Assembly: GCF_026626635.1 (NCBI RefSeq)
Contig: NZ_JAPNKA010000001.1
Coordinates: 4,526,001 to 4,590,000, forward strand
Direction of reading: 5' to 3'
DNA from: Archangium lansingense
GTDB lineage: Bacteria; Myxococcota; Myxococcia; Myxococcales; Myxococcaceae
DNA: 64,000 bases
Shown here: one piece after another, positions 7,284 through 14,853 of the stretch
How positions within the stretch are numbered: position 1 is the stretch's first letter
Layout: each line of letters opens with the position of its first letter
Notes under the pieces: model-generated
The model's input: the letters and a program-made list of their open reading frames with translations, nothing else
What the model was told of the DNA's origin: nothing
The model's database searches: none
Made by a program: the position numbers and the translations under genes

Positions 7284-8516
7284 CTAGAAGCGGGTGGCGA
7301 GCTGCAGCGAGTACTCGAAGCCCGAGGTTTCGTCGCCGGGACGCAACGCGTGCTCCGCCTGGAGCTGGGCCTTGAAGTGCTCCGAATAGAGGACGTTGAA
7401 GCCCCCCACGAAGGCATAGCCGCGGGCCTTCAGCGGACCGAGCAACTGCATCATCTCGGCGCCAGCCACGGGCTGCACCGCCAGACCCTCGACCAGACCC
7501 AGCGGCAGCGTGTAGCTGGCCAGCCCCAACTGTGCGGAGAAGGGCCCCGTGGGGAGGTGCCCGTTGACGTACTCGCCCATCACCTCCAGTCCACCCAGCC
7601 GCAGCACCGCGTCCGCGGCCAGTGCGTAGGTGCGCGCCCCCTCGAAGGCCTGCGCGAAGTAGGAGCTCGCCCCAAGGGTGAGGACCTTGAAGGGACGCAC
7701 GCTCGCCCGCAACGCGGCGTCCTCGCTCGCGCGGATGCCCGTGTCCTCGTCCTTGGTGCCCTGGAAGACGCCGCCGGACACCTTCAGCTTCCAGGCCTCC
7801 TTGAGGCTCACTTCGCCCATCACTCCCAGTCGCCGGCCGCCCAGGTTGTGCGTGTCCTCCAGGTAGTCCGCCACCAGCCCGCGCCGGATCACCGGCAGCT
7901 GCCAGGAGGACGCGAGCTCGCGCGCCAGGAAGGGCGCTTTGAACTGGCCACCGTAGAGGCGCAGCCGCTTCTTCCCATCGGCAACGCGCACGAAGGCGTC
8001 CTTGAGCAGCGACTTGGACGACAGGTCCGCGGCCACCTCCGCTTCCACATGGGGCAGCGACGCGGCCAGGCCCACGCGCGCGGAGGGAATGGACAGCGAG
8101 CGTGCATACTGCTCGCGCTCATCCGCGCTCACCCGGGCGAAGACGCGTCCGAAGGGAACGACCCGCAGACCCCGTTTCCCTTCCGCGGAGGCCGACGTGC
8201 CCTCTCCCCCCTCCGAGAGTGGCTCCTCCAGCTTCGGCTTCGGCTCCTTCGGCTTCGCTGAGTTGGGCGCCTCCACCGCTGTCGGCTTGGGCGGAGCCTC
8301 CTCGGGTGTCACCTCCGGCGTCAGCGCGGCTATCTCTGGTTGAGCTGCGTCTACCTCCGGCTGTGACGCATCCACTTCTGGCTGTGACGCATCCACTTCC
8401 GGCTGTGACGTCTCCGTCTCTGGTGCTGGCTCCGCGGCCAACACCGGCATGCCCAAAAGGAGGACCGTGGCGAGAATCCCCCGCCTTCCCTTCTCGCCCG
8501 CCCGCCGCCCGCCCAT
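7284..8516 (-). CDS. Outer-membrane porin-like protein with N-terminal heptad repeats
   Basis: A 410-residue protein with signal peptide (KGRRGILATVLLLGMPVLAAEP). Next comes a periplasmic low-complexity stretch with the heptad SQPEVDA repeated, encoded by 21-bp tandem repeats, and then a P/K/E-rich linker (PKEPKPKLEEP). From about residue 135 alternating short amphipathic strands run to a C-terminal ATRF ending in Phe, the outer-membrane insertion signature. The strand pattern (RLRLYGGQFKAPFLARELAS, then RRLGVMGEVSLKEAWKLKVS) resembles phosphate-selective porin O/P proteins. It is the first gene of the five-gene minus-strand operon down to 3357 (15 bp to the VTC gene). Phosphate specificity is plausible from context but not shown by the sequence. 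Confidence 0.75.
   Translation of the reverse strand: MGGRRAGEKGRRGILATVLLLGMPVLAAEPAPETETSQPEVDASQPEVDASQPEVDAAQPEIAALTPEVTPEEAPPKPTAVEAPNSAKPKEPKPKLEEPLSEGGEGTSASAEGKRGLRVVPFGRVFARVSADEREQYARSLSIPSARVGLAASLPHVEAEVAADLSSKSLLKDAFVRVADGKKRLRLYGGQFKAPFLARELASSWQLPVIRRGLVADYLEDTHNLGGRRLGVMGEVSLKEAWKLKVSGGVFQGTKDEDTGIRASEDAALRASVRPFKVLTLGASSYFAQAFEGARTYALAADAVLRLGGLEVMGEYVNGHLPTGPFSAQLGLASYTLPLGLVEGLAVQPVAGAEMMQLLGPLKARGYAFVGGFNVLYSEHFKAQLQAEHALRPGDETSGFEYSLQLATRF
8341..8424. repeat. Four tandem 21-bp units in the porin-like gene
   Basis: Units at 8341-8361, 8362-8382, 8383-8403 and 8404-8424. The middle two differ by one base; the outer two are diverged. They encode the SQPEVDA-type heptads and are in frame, so unit gain or loss would only change linker length. 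Confidence 0.85.
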
Positions 8517-8693
8517 GCACTCCTCCTCGTCCGGACCTCGGGGGAGGATTGCAACCAGGGTGCCTGAGCAGCGGATGTCCGAGTGCCGACAACTCCTTCG
8601 CCTTGGCGTCCGAAAGCCACCGGCACAAGGGCGTCACGTGGCCGTCACAGGGAAGGAAAATTCCACCCGAGGGTGGTGGACGGCCTGTCGAAG

Positions 8694-9485
8694 TTACAGA
8701 TCCGAGGCCGGCTTGTTTTCAGCCTCTGGAGCGGAGGGCGATGAATCAGCCGGCGTGGCGGTGGCCTCGTGGGAAGCGGCGGTCTCCATCGCGGGGGATG
8801 GAGGAGCGGGCATGGCCGGAGGTTCGCTGGTAGGCGGCGCATCGGCCCCAGGGGTAGCGGACTGTGTCGTCTCCGGAGTGCTGGTGGCCGGGGCCGAGGG
8901 CGTGTCCACGGGAGGTACTGGCTCCGCGTCGGATGAAGGGAGCGGACGCTCCTCTGCGCGCTCTCCCTTCAGGAGGCCACGCACCGTGTACCCGAGCAGC
9001 GCCAGGCCCCCGAGGCCGAAAACGGCCCAGCCGATCATCAAGGGCACTCGAGAGGGCTGCACCTGGAGGGTGGCATGGAGTGCCTTGTGCCGGGTGGTCC
9101 GGAAGCTCACGTCGAGCAGGTGGAGGCCATCGCTCTCGGGGGTGAAGGTGGCCTGCCAGTGCTGCGCGCCCTTCTTCACGGTGAGGCTCTGCCCGTGGGA
9201 GGCTCCCACTTCTCGCAGGGTGAGAATGAGGGGGCCCTCGAAGGGTTCTCCCTCGAAGCTGCCCACCTGGAGGTTGAGCTGGAGGGGGGTGCCCGCCCGG
9301 GGGACGGCCGGATGGATGCTCCCCTGGAGTCGCTCCTCCGTGTCCGACCAGGTCAGGGCGAGCATGTCGTCATGCAGCTCGACCTCGATCTGATCGGTGG
9401 GTTCCCGGGGCAGGGGAGGGGGGGCGGCCATGGCCGCGGAGGCCAGCCACAGGCCGGCCATCAGAGGAAACCAGCGGTTTCTCAC
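8694..9485 (-). CDS. Exported single-span membrane protein with Ig-like periplasmic domain
   Basis: A 263-residue protein of unknown function. GTG at 9485 was chosen because it yields a proper signal peptide (VRNRWFPLMAGLWLASAAMA); an internal ATG at 9461 would remove the basic N-region. Residues 25-160 are a beta-rich domain (LPLxL-type strands such as TPLQLNLQVGSFEGEPFEG and TFTPESDGLHLLDVSF) like FixH/YtkA-type or Ig-like copper-era folds, though no ligand residues stand out. A membrane helix (VPLMIGWAVFGLGGLALLGY) follows, then a cytoplasmic A/P/T/E-rich tail of about 80 residues. It is divergent from Ser/Thr kinase 1, with about 90 bp between starts, so the two may be co-regulated and the disordered tail could be a kinase substrate (inference). 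Confidence 0.72.
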   Translation of the reverse strand: MRNRWFPLMAGLWLASAAMAAPPPLPREPTDQIEVELHDDMLALTWSDTEERLQGSIHPAVPRAGTPLQLNLQVGSFEGEPFEGPLILTLREVGASHGQSLTVKKGAQHWQATFTPESDGLHLLDVSFRTTRHKALHATLQVQPSRVPLMIGWAVFGLGGLALLGYTVRGLLKGERAEERPLPSSDAEPVPPVDTPSAPATSTPETTQSATPGADAPPTSEPPAMPAPPSPAMETAASHEATATPADSSPSAPEAENKPASDL

Positions 9486-9578
9486 CGGCCGTCTTTGCCT
9501 CGCGCCAGCCCCTGGCCTAGGATGAGCCGCCCTGATGTATTCCACTTCGCGCTTGCTCCCCCCGGCGAGCAACCCGGG

Positions 9579-11930
9579 ATGAATCCTCAACTTTTTGGGA
9601 AATATCAGCTCCTCAAGAAGCTCGCCACCGGCGGCATGGCCGAGGTGTGGCTTGCGCGCCAGAAGGGCATCGAGGGTTTCGCCAAGAACGTCGTGGTGAA
9701 ACGCATCCTCCCCCACCTGGCGGAGGATCGGGAGTTCGTGGACATGTTCGGCAACGAGGCGCGCATCGCCGCGCGCTTCAACCACCCGAACATCGCCCAG
9801 GTGTACGAGTTCGGCGAGGCCAACGGCACGTACTTCATCGCCATGGAGTTCATCCATGGCGAGGACCTCGGCCGGGTGATGCGCAAGGCGTACAACGCCG
9901 GAGGGTGGATCGCCCGGCCGTTGGCCATCCGCATCGTGGCCTCGGCGTGCGAGGGCCTCTACTACGCCCACACGCGCTCGGATGACTCGGGCCGGCCGCT
10001 CAAGGTGGTGCACCGCGACATCTCGCCGCAGAACATCCTCATCAGCTTCGACGGCTCGGTGAAGCTGGTGGACTTCGGTATCGCCAAGGCGGCGGACCAG
10101 GCCTCGGCGACGAAGTCGGGCGCCATCAAGGGCAAGTTCGCCTACATGGCGCCGGAGCAGGCCGCGGGCAAGCCGTTGGATCACCGCGCGGACATCTTCG
10201 CCATCGGCCTGGTGCTCTACGAGCTGCTCACCGGCACGCGCCCGCTCAAGCGGGAGTCGGAGCTGGGCACGCTGCAGGCCGCGATGGAGTGCAACATCCT
10301 CCCGCCCTCTCAGGTGGCCGATGTGCCGCCGGAGCTGGACGAGGTGGTGATGCGCGCGCTGGCCAAGGCCGCGGATGACCGCTACCGGGACGCGCGCCAG
10401 ATGCAGTTGGCGCTGGAGGAGTTCCTCGTCGGTCAGCGGTGGGTGGCCACCTCGGTGCAGGTCTCCGAGCTGATGGAGACGCTCTTCGCGGACCGGCTGG
10501 ACGAGGAGAAGCACAGCGGCAATCCAGAGCCCCGCAGCGAAGAGTCGATGTCGGCGATGCCGGTGCTGCCGGATCCTCCGCCCGAGGAGGAGGCGCCGCC
10601 CCGGAGCAACTCGCGGATGGAGCCGCGCTCCGGCACGCAGACGAACGTCTCCGGCGACATGAACTGGGAGGCGCCGCCGGGGGAGATGCCCCAGCAGCGG
10701 CGAACGGGGACGCGCGCGGGCGTGGTGAACAAGCGCACCGAGTCGGCCACGTTGCCGATGGGTGACGTGCCGGAAGTGCAGGAGTGGGAGGCGCCTCCGG
10801 CCACGGAGGTTCCCCGCCGCCGCACGAGCAACGAGGCTCCGCGCCGCACCAACGTGGGCTCCACGTCCGTGGCGCGCATGCCCAGCCGGCAGGATGTGAC
10901 TCGGGCCAGCATCGAGACTCCCGCTCCGAGGCGGGGCACCGAGTCCGTTGTGCGGCGCACCGGGACTCCCCGGACGGGCGAGCCGCCGGCGGATGCGGAC
11001 ATGTCGCCTCGAATGTCGCGGGGCTCCGTGGCCGTCAACCCGCGTGCCCGGCCCTACGAGGACGACGAGGATCCCGAGCGCACGATGTTGCCGCCGCCTC
11101 CGGAGCCGGAGCCCGTACGGCAGCCGGAGCCTGTGCGGCGGCGCACGGGGGTGGGTCAGTCCGCCCAGTCCGAGTCGGCTCAGAAGCCGCGCCGCACCAG
11201 CAGCCGCACGGAGCTGCCCGAGGCACCCGTGGCGCCCCGCAGGCGGACCTCCGTCGAGGAGATAACGGAGGAGCAGGAAGACGAGGTCAGCACCCCTGGC
11301 GCCAAGCCCAGGGCCAAGCCCGCCGCCGCGCGGGCCCGGTCTCTGCCTCCTCTGAAGAACCTGCTCGGGGTGCTCGTGGCGCTGTCCGTGGTGGGCCTGG
11401 TCGTCATCTTCCGCGGGCCCATTCTGGACATGCTCGGCAGCTCCGCCATGGACGGGCAGGGCATCTTCCTCAACATCGAGTCCAACCAGCGTGTGCAGGT
11501 GTCGGTGCGGCATGGCATCCGGTGCCGCAGCTCCGAGCCCATCACGGTGCTCGGCTTCACGCCGCTCTCCCGCATGGGTGGTGCGCACGTGCAGGACACG
11601 CTCATCCTGGAGAACAAGGAGCAGGGCATCTACGAGGAGATCGAGGTGCCCTTCGGCGAGCCCCAGGAGACGAAGTCCATCGAGCGCACCTTCCAGATGG
11701 GCTACTTCCGGCCCAAGCTGCTGCCGCGCGGCGTCTCGGGCATTGAGATCTACCGGGATGGCCAGAAGCTCGGCCTCTACCAGCCTGGGCTGAAGCTGGA
11801 GCTGGTGGAGGGGCTGCACCACCTGGTGCTGCAAGGGCCGACGCTCAAGGAGCCGGTGCAGGTGGATGTCGAGGTGAAGGCCCGCGACATCACCGACAAG
11901 ACGGTGGACCTGTCGTCCTCCATCCGGTAG
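9579..11930 (+). CDS. Membrane-anchored Ser/Thr protein kinase 1 (PknB type)
   Basis: A 783-residue protein from ATG 9579; an in-frame ATG at 9522 would add 19 residues. The kinase domain covers about residues 7-275: glycine loop ATGGMAEVW (16-24), Lys41 in VVVKRI, catalytic HRDISPQN (145-152), DFG at 165, YMAPEQ. A disordered Pro/Arg/Glu-rich segment of some 310 residues follows, full of RRRTS-like sites that could be autophosphorylated. A single membrane helix (about 595-613, LLGVLVALSVVGLVVIF) leads to an extracytoplasmic domain of about 165 residues (GIFLNIESNQRVQVSVRHG onward) with PEGA-like beta character, probably the sensor. The HRD-(I/V)-SPQN loop is characteristic of myxobacterial kinases. 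It ends 6 bp from the convergent rhodanese gene. Confidence 0.93.
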   Translation: MNPQLFGKYQLLKKLATGGMAEVWLARQKGIEGFAKNVVVKRILPHLAEDREFVDMFGNEARIAARFNHPNIAQVYEFGEANGTYFIAMEFIHGEDLGRVMRKAYNAGGWIARPLAIRIVASACEGLYYAHTRSDDSGRPLKVVHRDISPQNILISFDGSVKLVDFGIAKAADQASATKSGAIKGKFAYMAPEQAAGKPLDHRADIFAIGLVLYELLTGTRPLKRESELGTLQAAMECNILPPSQVADVPPELDEVVMRALAKAADDRYRDARQMQLALEEFLVGQRWVATSVQVSELMETLFADRLDEEKHSGNPEPRSEESMSAMPVLPDPPPEEEAPPRSNSRMEPRSGTQTNVSGDMNWEAPPGEMPQQRRTGTRAGVVNKRTESATLPMGDVPEVQEWEAPPATEVPRRRTSNEAPRRTNVGSTSVARMPSRQDVTRASIETPAPRRGTESVVRRTGTPRTGEPPADADMSPRMSRGSVAVNPRARPYEDDEDPERTMLPPPPEPEPVRQPEPVRRRTGVGQSAQSESAQKPRRTSSRTELPEAPVAPRRRTSVEEITEEQEDEVSTPGAKPRAKPAAARARSLPPLKNLLGVLVALSVVGLVVIFRGPILDMLGSSAMDGQGIFLNIESNQRVQVSVRHGIRCRSSEPITVLGFTPLSRMGGAHVQDTLILENKEQGIYEEIEVPFGEPQETKSIERTFQMGYFRPKLLPRGVSGIEIYRDGQKLGLYQPGLKLELVEGLHHLVLQGPTLKEPVQVDVEVKARDITDKTVDLSSSIR

Positions 11931-11936
11931 CGCGCG

Positions 11937-12269
11937 TCAGTAGCGCGGCAGGCTCGGGTCCACCGCGCGGGAGTAGAGATCAATGCCCCCGCGCAGGGAC
12001 ACCGCCTCCAGGCCGCGCGAGCGCAGGTACGCCGCGCCGTCCAAGCTGCGCACGCCGTGGTGGCAGTAGACGACGACGCGCTTGCCGCGGAAGGCCTCCA
12101 GCTCCTCTGCGCGCTCATCCAACTCAGGCAGGGGGATGAGCACCGAGCCCGGGAGGGCCACGTAGGCGTTCTCTTCTGGGAAGCGCACGTCGAGCAGCAC
12201 GGGCCGCGACTCAGGCGGGCCGGAGAGCTGCTGGGCGAAGGTGGAGGGATCGATCTCCGGGATGGGCAC
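11937..12269 (-). CDS. Single-domain rhodanese sulfurtransferase
   Basis: A 110-residue rhodanese with GTG start. It has the CH2A-like block VLLDVRFPEENAYVALPGSVLIP and the active-site loop YCHHGVRS, where the Cys would carry the persulfide, followed by LRSRGLEAVSLRGGID. Length is that of a GlpE/PspE-class stand-alone domain. It lies 12 bp downstream of the rhodanese-MoeB fusion, so one transcript would deliver two rhodaneses and one E1-like adenylating enzyme, a good set for activating and sulfurating a ubiquitin-like sulfur carrier (MoaD/ThiS type). No signal peptide, so cytoplasmic. Confidence 0.88.
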   Translation of the reverse strand: MPIPEIDPSTFAQQLSGPPESRPVLLDVRFPEENAYVALPGSVLIPLPELDERAEELEAFRGKRVVVYCHHGVRSLDGAAYLRSRGLEAVSLRGGIDLYSRAVDPSLPRY

Positions 12270-12281
12270 GCGGGACTCCGT

Positions 12282-13442
12282 TCAGGCGGACGAGGCGCAG
12301 AACTGCTCGTAATCGATGAGCTCCACGCGGGCGCCGGGCGCGCACACGGGGCACTTCGGGTCTCTCCGCAGCTTGAGCTCCTGGAAGCGGGTGCCGAGCG
12401 CATCGAAGGTGACGAGGCGGCCCACGAGCGGCTCGCCCACGCCGAGCAGGAGCTTGAGGGCCTCGTTGGCCTGGAAGAGGCCGATGATGCCGGGGAGCAC
12501 ACCGAGCACGCCGGCCTCGGCGCACGAGGGCGCGAGCTCGGGAGGAGGTGGGGCGGGGTAGAGGCAGCGGTAGCAGGGGCCCTGGCCGGGGACGAAGGTC
12601 GTCACCTGGCCCTCGAAGCGGAAGATGGAGCCGTGGAGGTTGGGCTTGCCCTGCATGAGGCACGCGTCGTTGAGCAGGTAGCGGGTGGGGAAGTTGTCCC
12701 CGCCGTCGATGACCAGGTCGAAGCCCTCGAGGATGCGCAGCACGTTGTCCGAGGTGAGGCGCTCGCGGAAGGGCACCACCTTCACGTCGGGGTTGAGGGC
12801 CTCGATGGTGGCACGTGCGCTCTCCACCTTGGGCTGGCCGGCGCGCTCGTGGGTGTGGAGCACCTGTCGCTGGAGGTTGCTCAGGTCCACCACGTCCGCG
12901 TCGACGATGCCCAGCGTGCCCACGCCCGCCGCGGCGAGGTAGAGCGCGGCCGGCGAGCCCAGTCCCCCCGCCCCCAGCAGCAGCACCTTGGACTTGAGGA
13001 GCTTCGCCTGACCCTCCTCGCCGACCTCGGGGAGGATGAGGTGGCGGCGGTAGCGCTCCTTCTGGGCGGGGGTGAGCACTACCGGCTTCTCCACCGGGTA
13101 GTGCGCATCGCTCCAGCGGTTGTAGCCACCGGCCAGCGAGGCCACGCGCGTGTAGCCCATGTGCTGGAGTGTGCGGGCCGCCAGCGCCGAGCGGGTGCCT
13201 CCGGCACAGTAGAGGACGAGCTCCTCGTCCCGGGCCGCCTTCTCCTCGATGCGCAGCTCGAGGTAGCCGCGAGGGATGTGCACCGCGCCCGGCAGCCGCC
13301 CGCCCGCGTACTCGTCACCCTCGCGCACGTCGATGAGCTTCACGGGGGTGCGCGCGTCCAGCAGGCGCTTGACGTCCTCGGCGGAGACCTCGCGGATCTC
13401 CTTCTTCGTGGCGGACAGCAACTCGCGGAAGGTGGCGGACAT
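12282..13442 (-). CDS. moeB: MoeB/ThiF-type adenylyltransferase with N-terminal rhodanese domain
   Basis: A 386-residue protein starting at ATG 13442 (MSATFRELLSATKKEIREV); the open frame continues upstream to 14801 but antisense to other genes. Residues 1-110 are a rhodanese (VKLIDVREGDEYAGGRLPGA; active loop YCAGGTRSALAART). Residues about 125-385 are an E1-like domain: RYRRHLILPEVGEEGQ, nucleotide loop LLLGAGGLGSPAALYL, DADVVDLSNLQRQ, DNFPTRYLLNDA, the zinc pairs CYRC and CPVC, and the catalytic-type Cys in PSCAEAGVLGVLPG. It adenylates the C-terminal Gly of a sulfur carrier such as MoaD. MOCS3/Uba4 proteins carry their rhodanese at the C-terminus; here it is N-terminal. It forms an operon with the 11937-12269 rhodanese and is divergent from the SDR gene. 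Confidence 0.9.
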   Translation of the reverse strand: MSATFRELLSATKKEIREVSAEDVKRLLDARTPVKLIDVREGDEYAGGRLPGAVHIPRGYLELRIEEKAARDEELVLYCAGGTRSALAARTLQHMGYTRVASLAGGYNRWSDAHYPVEKPVVLTPAQKERYRRHLILPEVGEEGQAKLLKSKVLLLGAGGLGSPAALYLAAAGVGTLGIVDADVVDLSNLQRQVLHTHERAGQPKVESARATIEALNPDVKVVPFRERLTSDNVLRILEGFDLVIDGGDNFPTRYLLNDACLMQGKPNLHGSIFRFEGQVTTFVPGQGPCYRCLYPAPPPPELAPSCAEAGVLGVLPGIIGLFQANEALKLLLGVGEPLVGRLVTFDALGTRFQELKLRRDPKCPVCAPGARVELIDYEQFCASSA

Positions 13443-13499
13443 GGGGCTCACGTATAACCCGGGCCCGGAGGAGTTTTCCTTCCAGAAGGAGACGCACGC

Positions 13500-14258
13500 A
13501 TGCAGCGGAGGCTCGATGGCAGGGTAGCGCTGGTGACGGGGGGCGGGGTGCGCCTGGGGCGTGCGCTCGCCGAGGGACTGGGGCGGGAGGGGGCCTCGGT
13601 GGCGGTGCACTACCATGCCTCGCGCGAGGGGGCGGATGCGGCGGTGGCGGCCATTCGTGCCTCGGGGGCCCGGGCGGAGGTGTTTCAGGCGGACCTCTCC
13701 CGCGCGGACAGCGTCCGGCCGCTGGTGGAGGACGTGGAGCGGGCGCTCGGCCCCGTGTCCATCCTGGTCAACAGCGCGGCCCGCTTCGACCGGGTGCCCT
13801 TCCTGGAGACGCCGGACGAGATTCTCGACGCCAACTGGGCCCTCAACGCGCGGGCTCCCTACCTGCTCAGCCGGGAGGTGGCGCGGGGGATGGTGGCCCG
13901 GGGGGGAGGGGACATCATCAACATTGTCGACGTAGGGGGCGCCTTCGCTCCATGGAGGAACTACTCCGCGTACGGGATGACCAAGGCAGCGCTCGCCGCC
14001 CTGACGAAGAGCCTGGCGCTCGAGCTGGCGCCCGCCATCCGGGTCAATGGGGTGGCTCCTGGGACGGTTCTCCCCCCGGAGGACCTCGGATCGGACTACC
14101 TGGAGGTGCTGCGCGAGCGGATTCCCCAGAAGCGCTTCGGTTCGCCCATGGACATCGTGGAGACGGTGCTCTTCTTCCTCACTGGCCCCACCTTCATTAC
14201 GGGACAGATTCTGCCGGTGGATGGAGGCCGCACCCTGGAGACGGGTCCGGCAGCCTGA
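13500..14258 (+). CDS. Pteridine reductase-like short-chain dehydrogenase
   Basis: A 252-residue SDR. NAD(P) loop TGGGVRLGRALAEGLGREG near the N-terminus, with the Arg of the pteridine-reductase motif TGxxxRxG; ILVNSAARF for the NNAG strand; YGMTK as the catalytic Tyr/Lys pair. The residue expected to be the catalytic Ser is Asp (IINIVDVGGAF), as in pteridine reductases PTR1 and FolM. The GPTFITGQILPVDGG block near the C-terminus is standard. It therefore probably reduces biopterin or dihydrofolate-like pterins with NADPH. The gene starts at ATG 13500, 57 bp from the divergent moeB start; molybdopterin is itself a pterin, so the pairing may be meaningful, but a folate salvage role is equally possible. 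Confidence 0.82.
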   Translation: MQRRLDGRVALVTGGGVRLGRALAEGLGREGASVAVHYHASREGADAAVAAIRASGARAEVFQADLSRADSVRPLVEDVERALGPVSILVNSAARFDRVPFLETPDEILDANWALNARAPYLLSREVARGMVARGGGDIINIVDVGGAFAPWRNYSAYGMTKAALAALTKSLALELAPAIRVNGVAPGTVLPPEDLGSDYLEVLRERIPQKRFGSPMDIVETVLFFLTGPTFITGQILPVDGGRTLETGPAA

Positions 14259-14297
14259 GAGTCTGTTCACCCACATGGCATTTCTGGCGCCCGGCGT

Positions 14298-14304
14298 TAT
14301 AAGG
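14298..14304 (+). promoter_or_regulatory. Possible -10 element (TATAAGG) before the Fe-S carrier gene
   Basis: TATAAGG sits 24 bp before the ATG at 14328, a rare AT-rich heptamer in a 70% GC background. The same heptamer or TATAAG occurs at 19291 and 22960 upstream of the genes at 19369 and 23043. No convincing -35 is seen, so this is tentative. Confidence 0.3.
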
Positions 14305-14327
14305 CGCCTGTAAGGAGACCGACCTAC

Positions 14328-14714
14328 ATGGACACCACCACGACCCCCGCTCCCAACACCACCGCCGTTCCCCAGGGCACGCCGTCGAGCCCGGTGCGGC
14401 TCACCGAGGCCGCCGTGGCCCAGGTGAAGAAGGTCATCCAGGATCAGGGCTTCCAGGACTACTTCTTCTCCATCCGCGTGGTGCCGGCCGGCTGCAGCGG
14501 GCTGGGCTACGACCTGAACCTGGTGCGCGAGCTCAAGGCGGGAGATCTCACCTGGGATCAGGACGGGGTGAAGATCGCGACGGATGCGCTGAGCAACAAG
14601 TACCTGTCGGGCACGGAGATCGACTTCGTGTCGAGCGTGACGGGCGCTGGGTTCAAGTTCAACAACCCGAACGCGAAGTCGTCCTGCGGCTGCGGGACGT
14701 CGTTCTCGACCTGA
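14328..14714 (+). CDS. erpA: A-type iron-sulfur cluster carrier (HesB/IscA/ErpA family)
   Basis: A 128-residue protein with a Thr/Pro-rich N-terminal tail of about 20 residues before the HesB domain (VRLTEAAVAQVKKVIQDQG). The three cluster-binding cysteines are present: VVPAGCSGLGYD in the middle and SSCGCGTSF at the C-terminus, with the preceding FKFNNPNAK block. This carrier hands [2Fe-2S]/[4Fe-4S] clusters to apoproteins. ErpA rather than IscA is a guess from the stand-alone setting: no isc or suf genes flank it. It starts at ATG 14328 with GGAG about 10 bp upstream, and is followed by a palindromic repeat element that could end transcription. NadA, a [4Fe-4S] enzyme, lies 14 kb away. Confidence 0.87.
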   Translation: MDTTTTPAPNTTAVPQGTPSSPVRLTEAAVAQVKKVIQDQGFQDYFFSIRVVPAGCSGLGYDLNLVRELKAGDLTWDQDGVKIATDALSNKYLSGTEIDFVSSVTGAGFKFNNPNAKSSCGCGTSFST

Positions 14715-14722
14715 GACGTGGC

Positions 14723-14767
14723 GTAGACCCTCACCCCAGCCCTCTCCCAGAGGGAGAGGGGGTCTAC
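14723..14767. repeat. REP-like palindromic element (copy 1)
   Basis: Outer arms GTAGACCC (14723-14730) and GGGTCTAC (14760-14767) enclose an inner palindrome CCCTCTCCC (14740-14748) / GGGAGAGGG (14752-14760) and a CCTCACCCC arm. The inner core recurs at 37966-38000 and, degenerate, at 28147-28180. All copies are intergenic and next to gene ends. It may act as a terminator or mRNA-end hairpin for the Fe-S carrier gene. Confidence 0.75.
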
Positions 14768-14853
14768 ATGGAGTCCGGGGTATGGAGAGCGCCGTCCACA
14801 AGCAGGGTTATTGGCTGGAGCTTCAGGAAGGGGCGAAGTAGCCCCGGCGAGTC

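Noticed and set aside
8341..8424. CRISPR-like spaced repeats
   Set aside because: The repeats are contiguous and coding (SQPEVDA heptads) with no spacers. The SSP repeats at about 40413-40455 are also coding.
8694..11834. 1046-codon minus-strand frame extending over kinase 1
   Set aside because: Only the last 263 codons (from GTG 9485) have a signal peptide and domain. The rest is antisense to the kinase.
13443..14801. Upstream extension of moeB to 14801
   Set aside because: The extension lies antisense to the SDR and Fe-S carrier genes. ATG 13442 opens exactly at the rhodanese domain.
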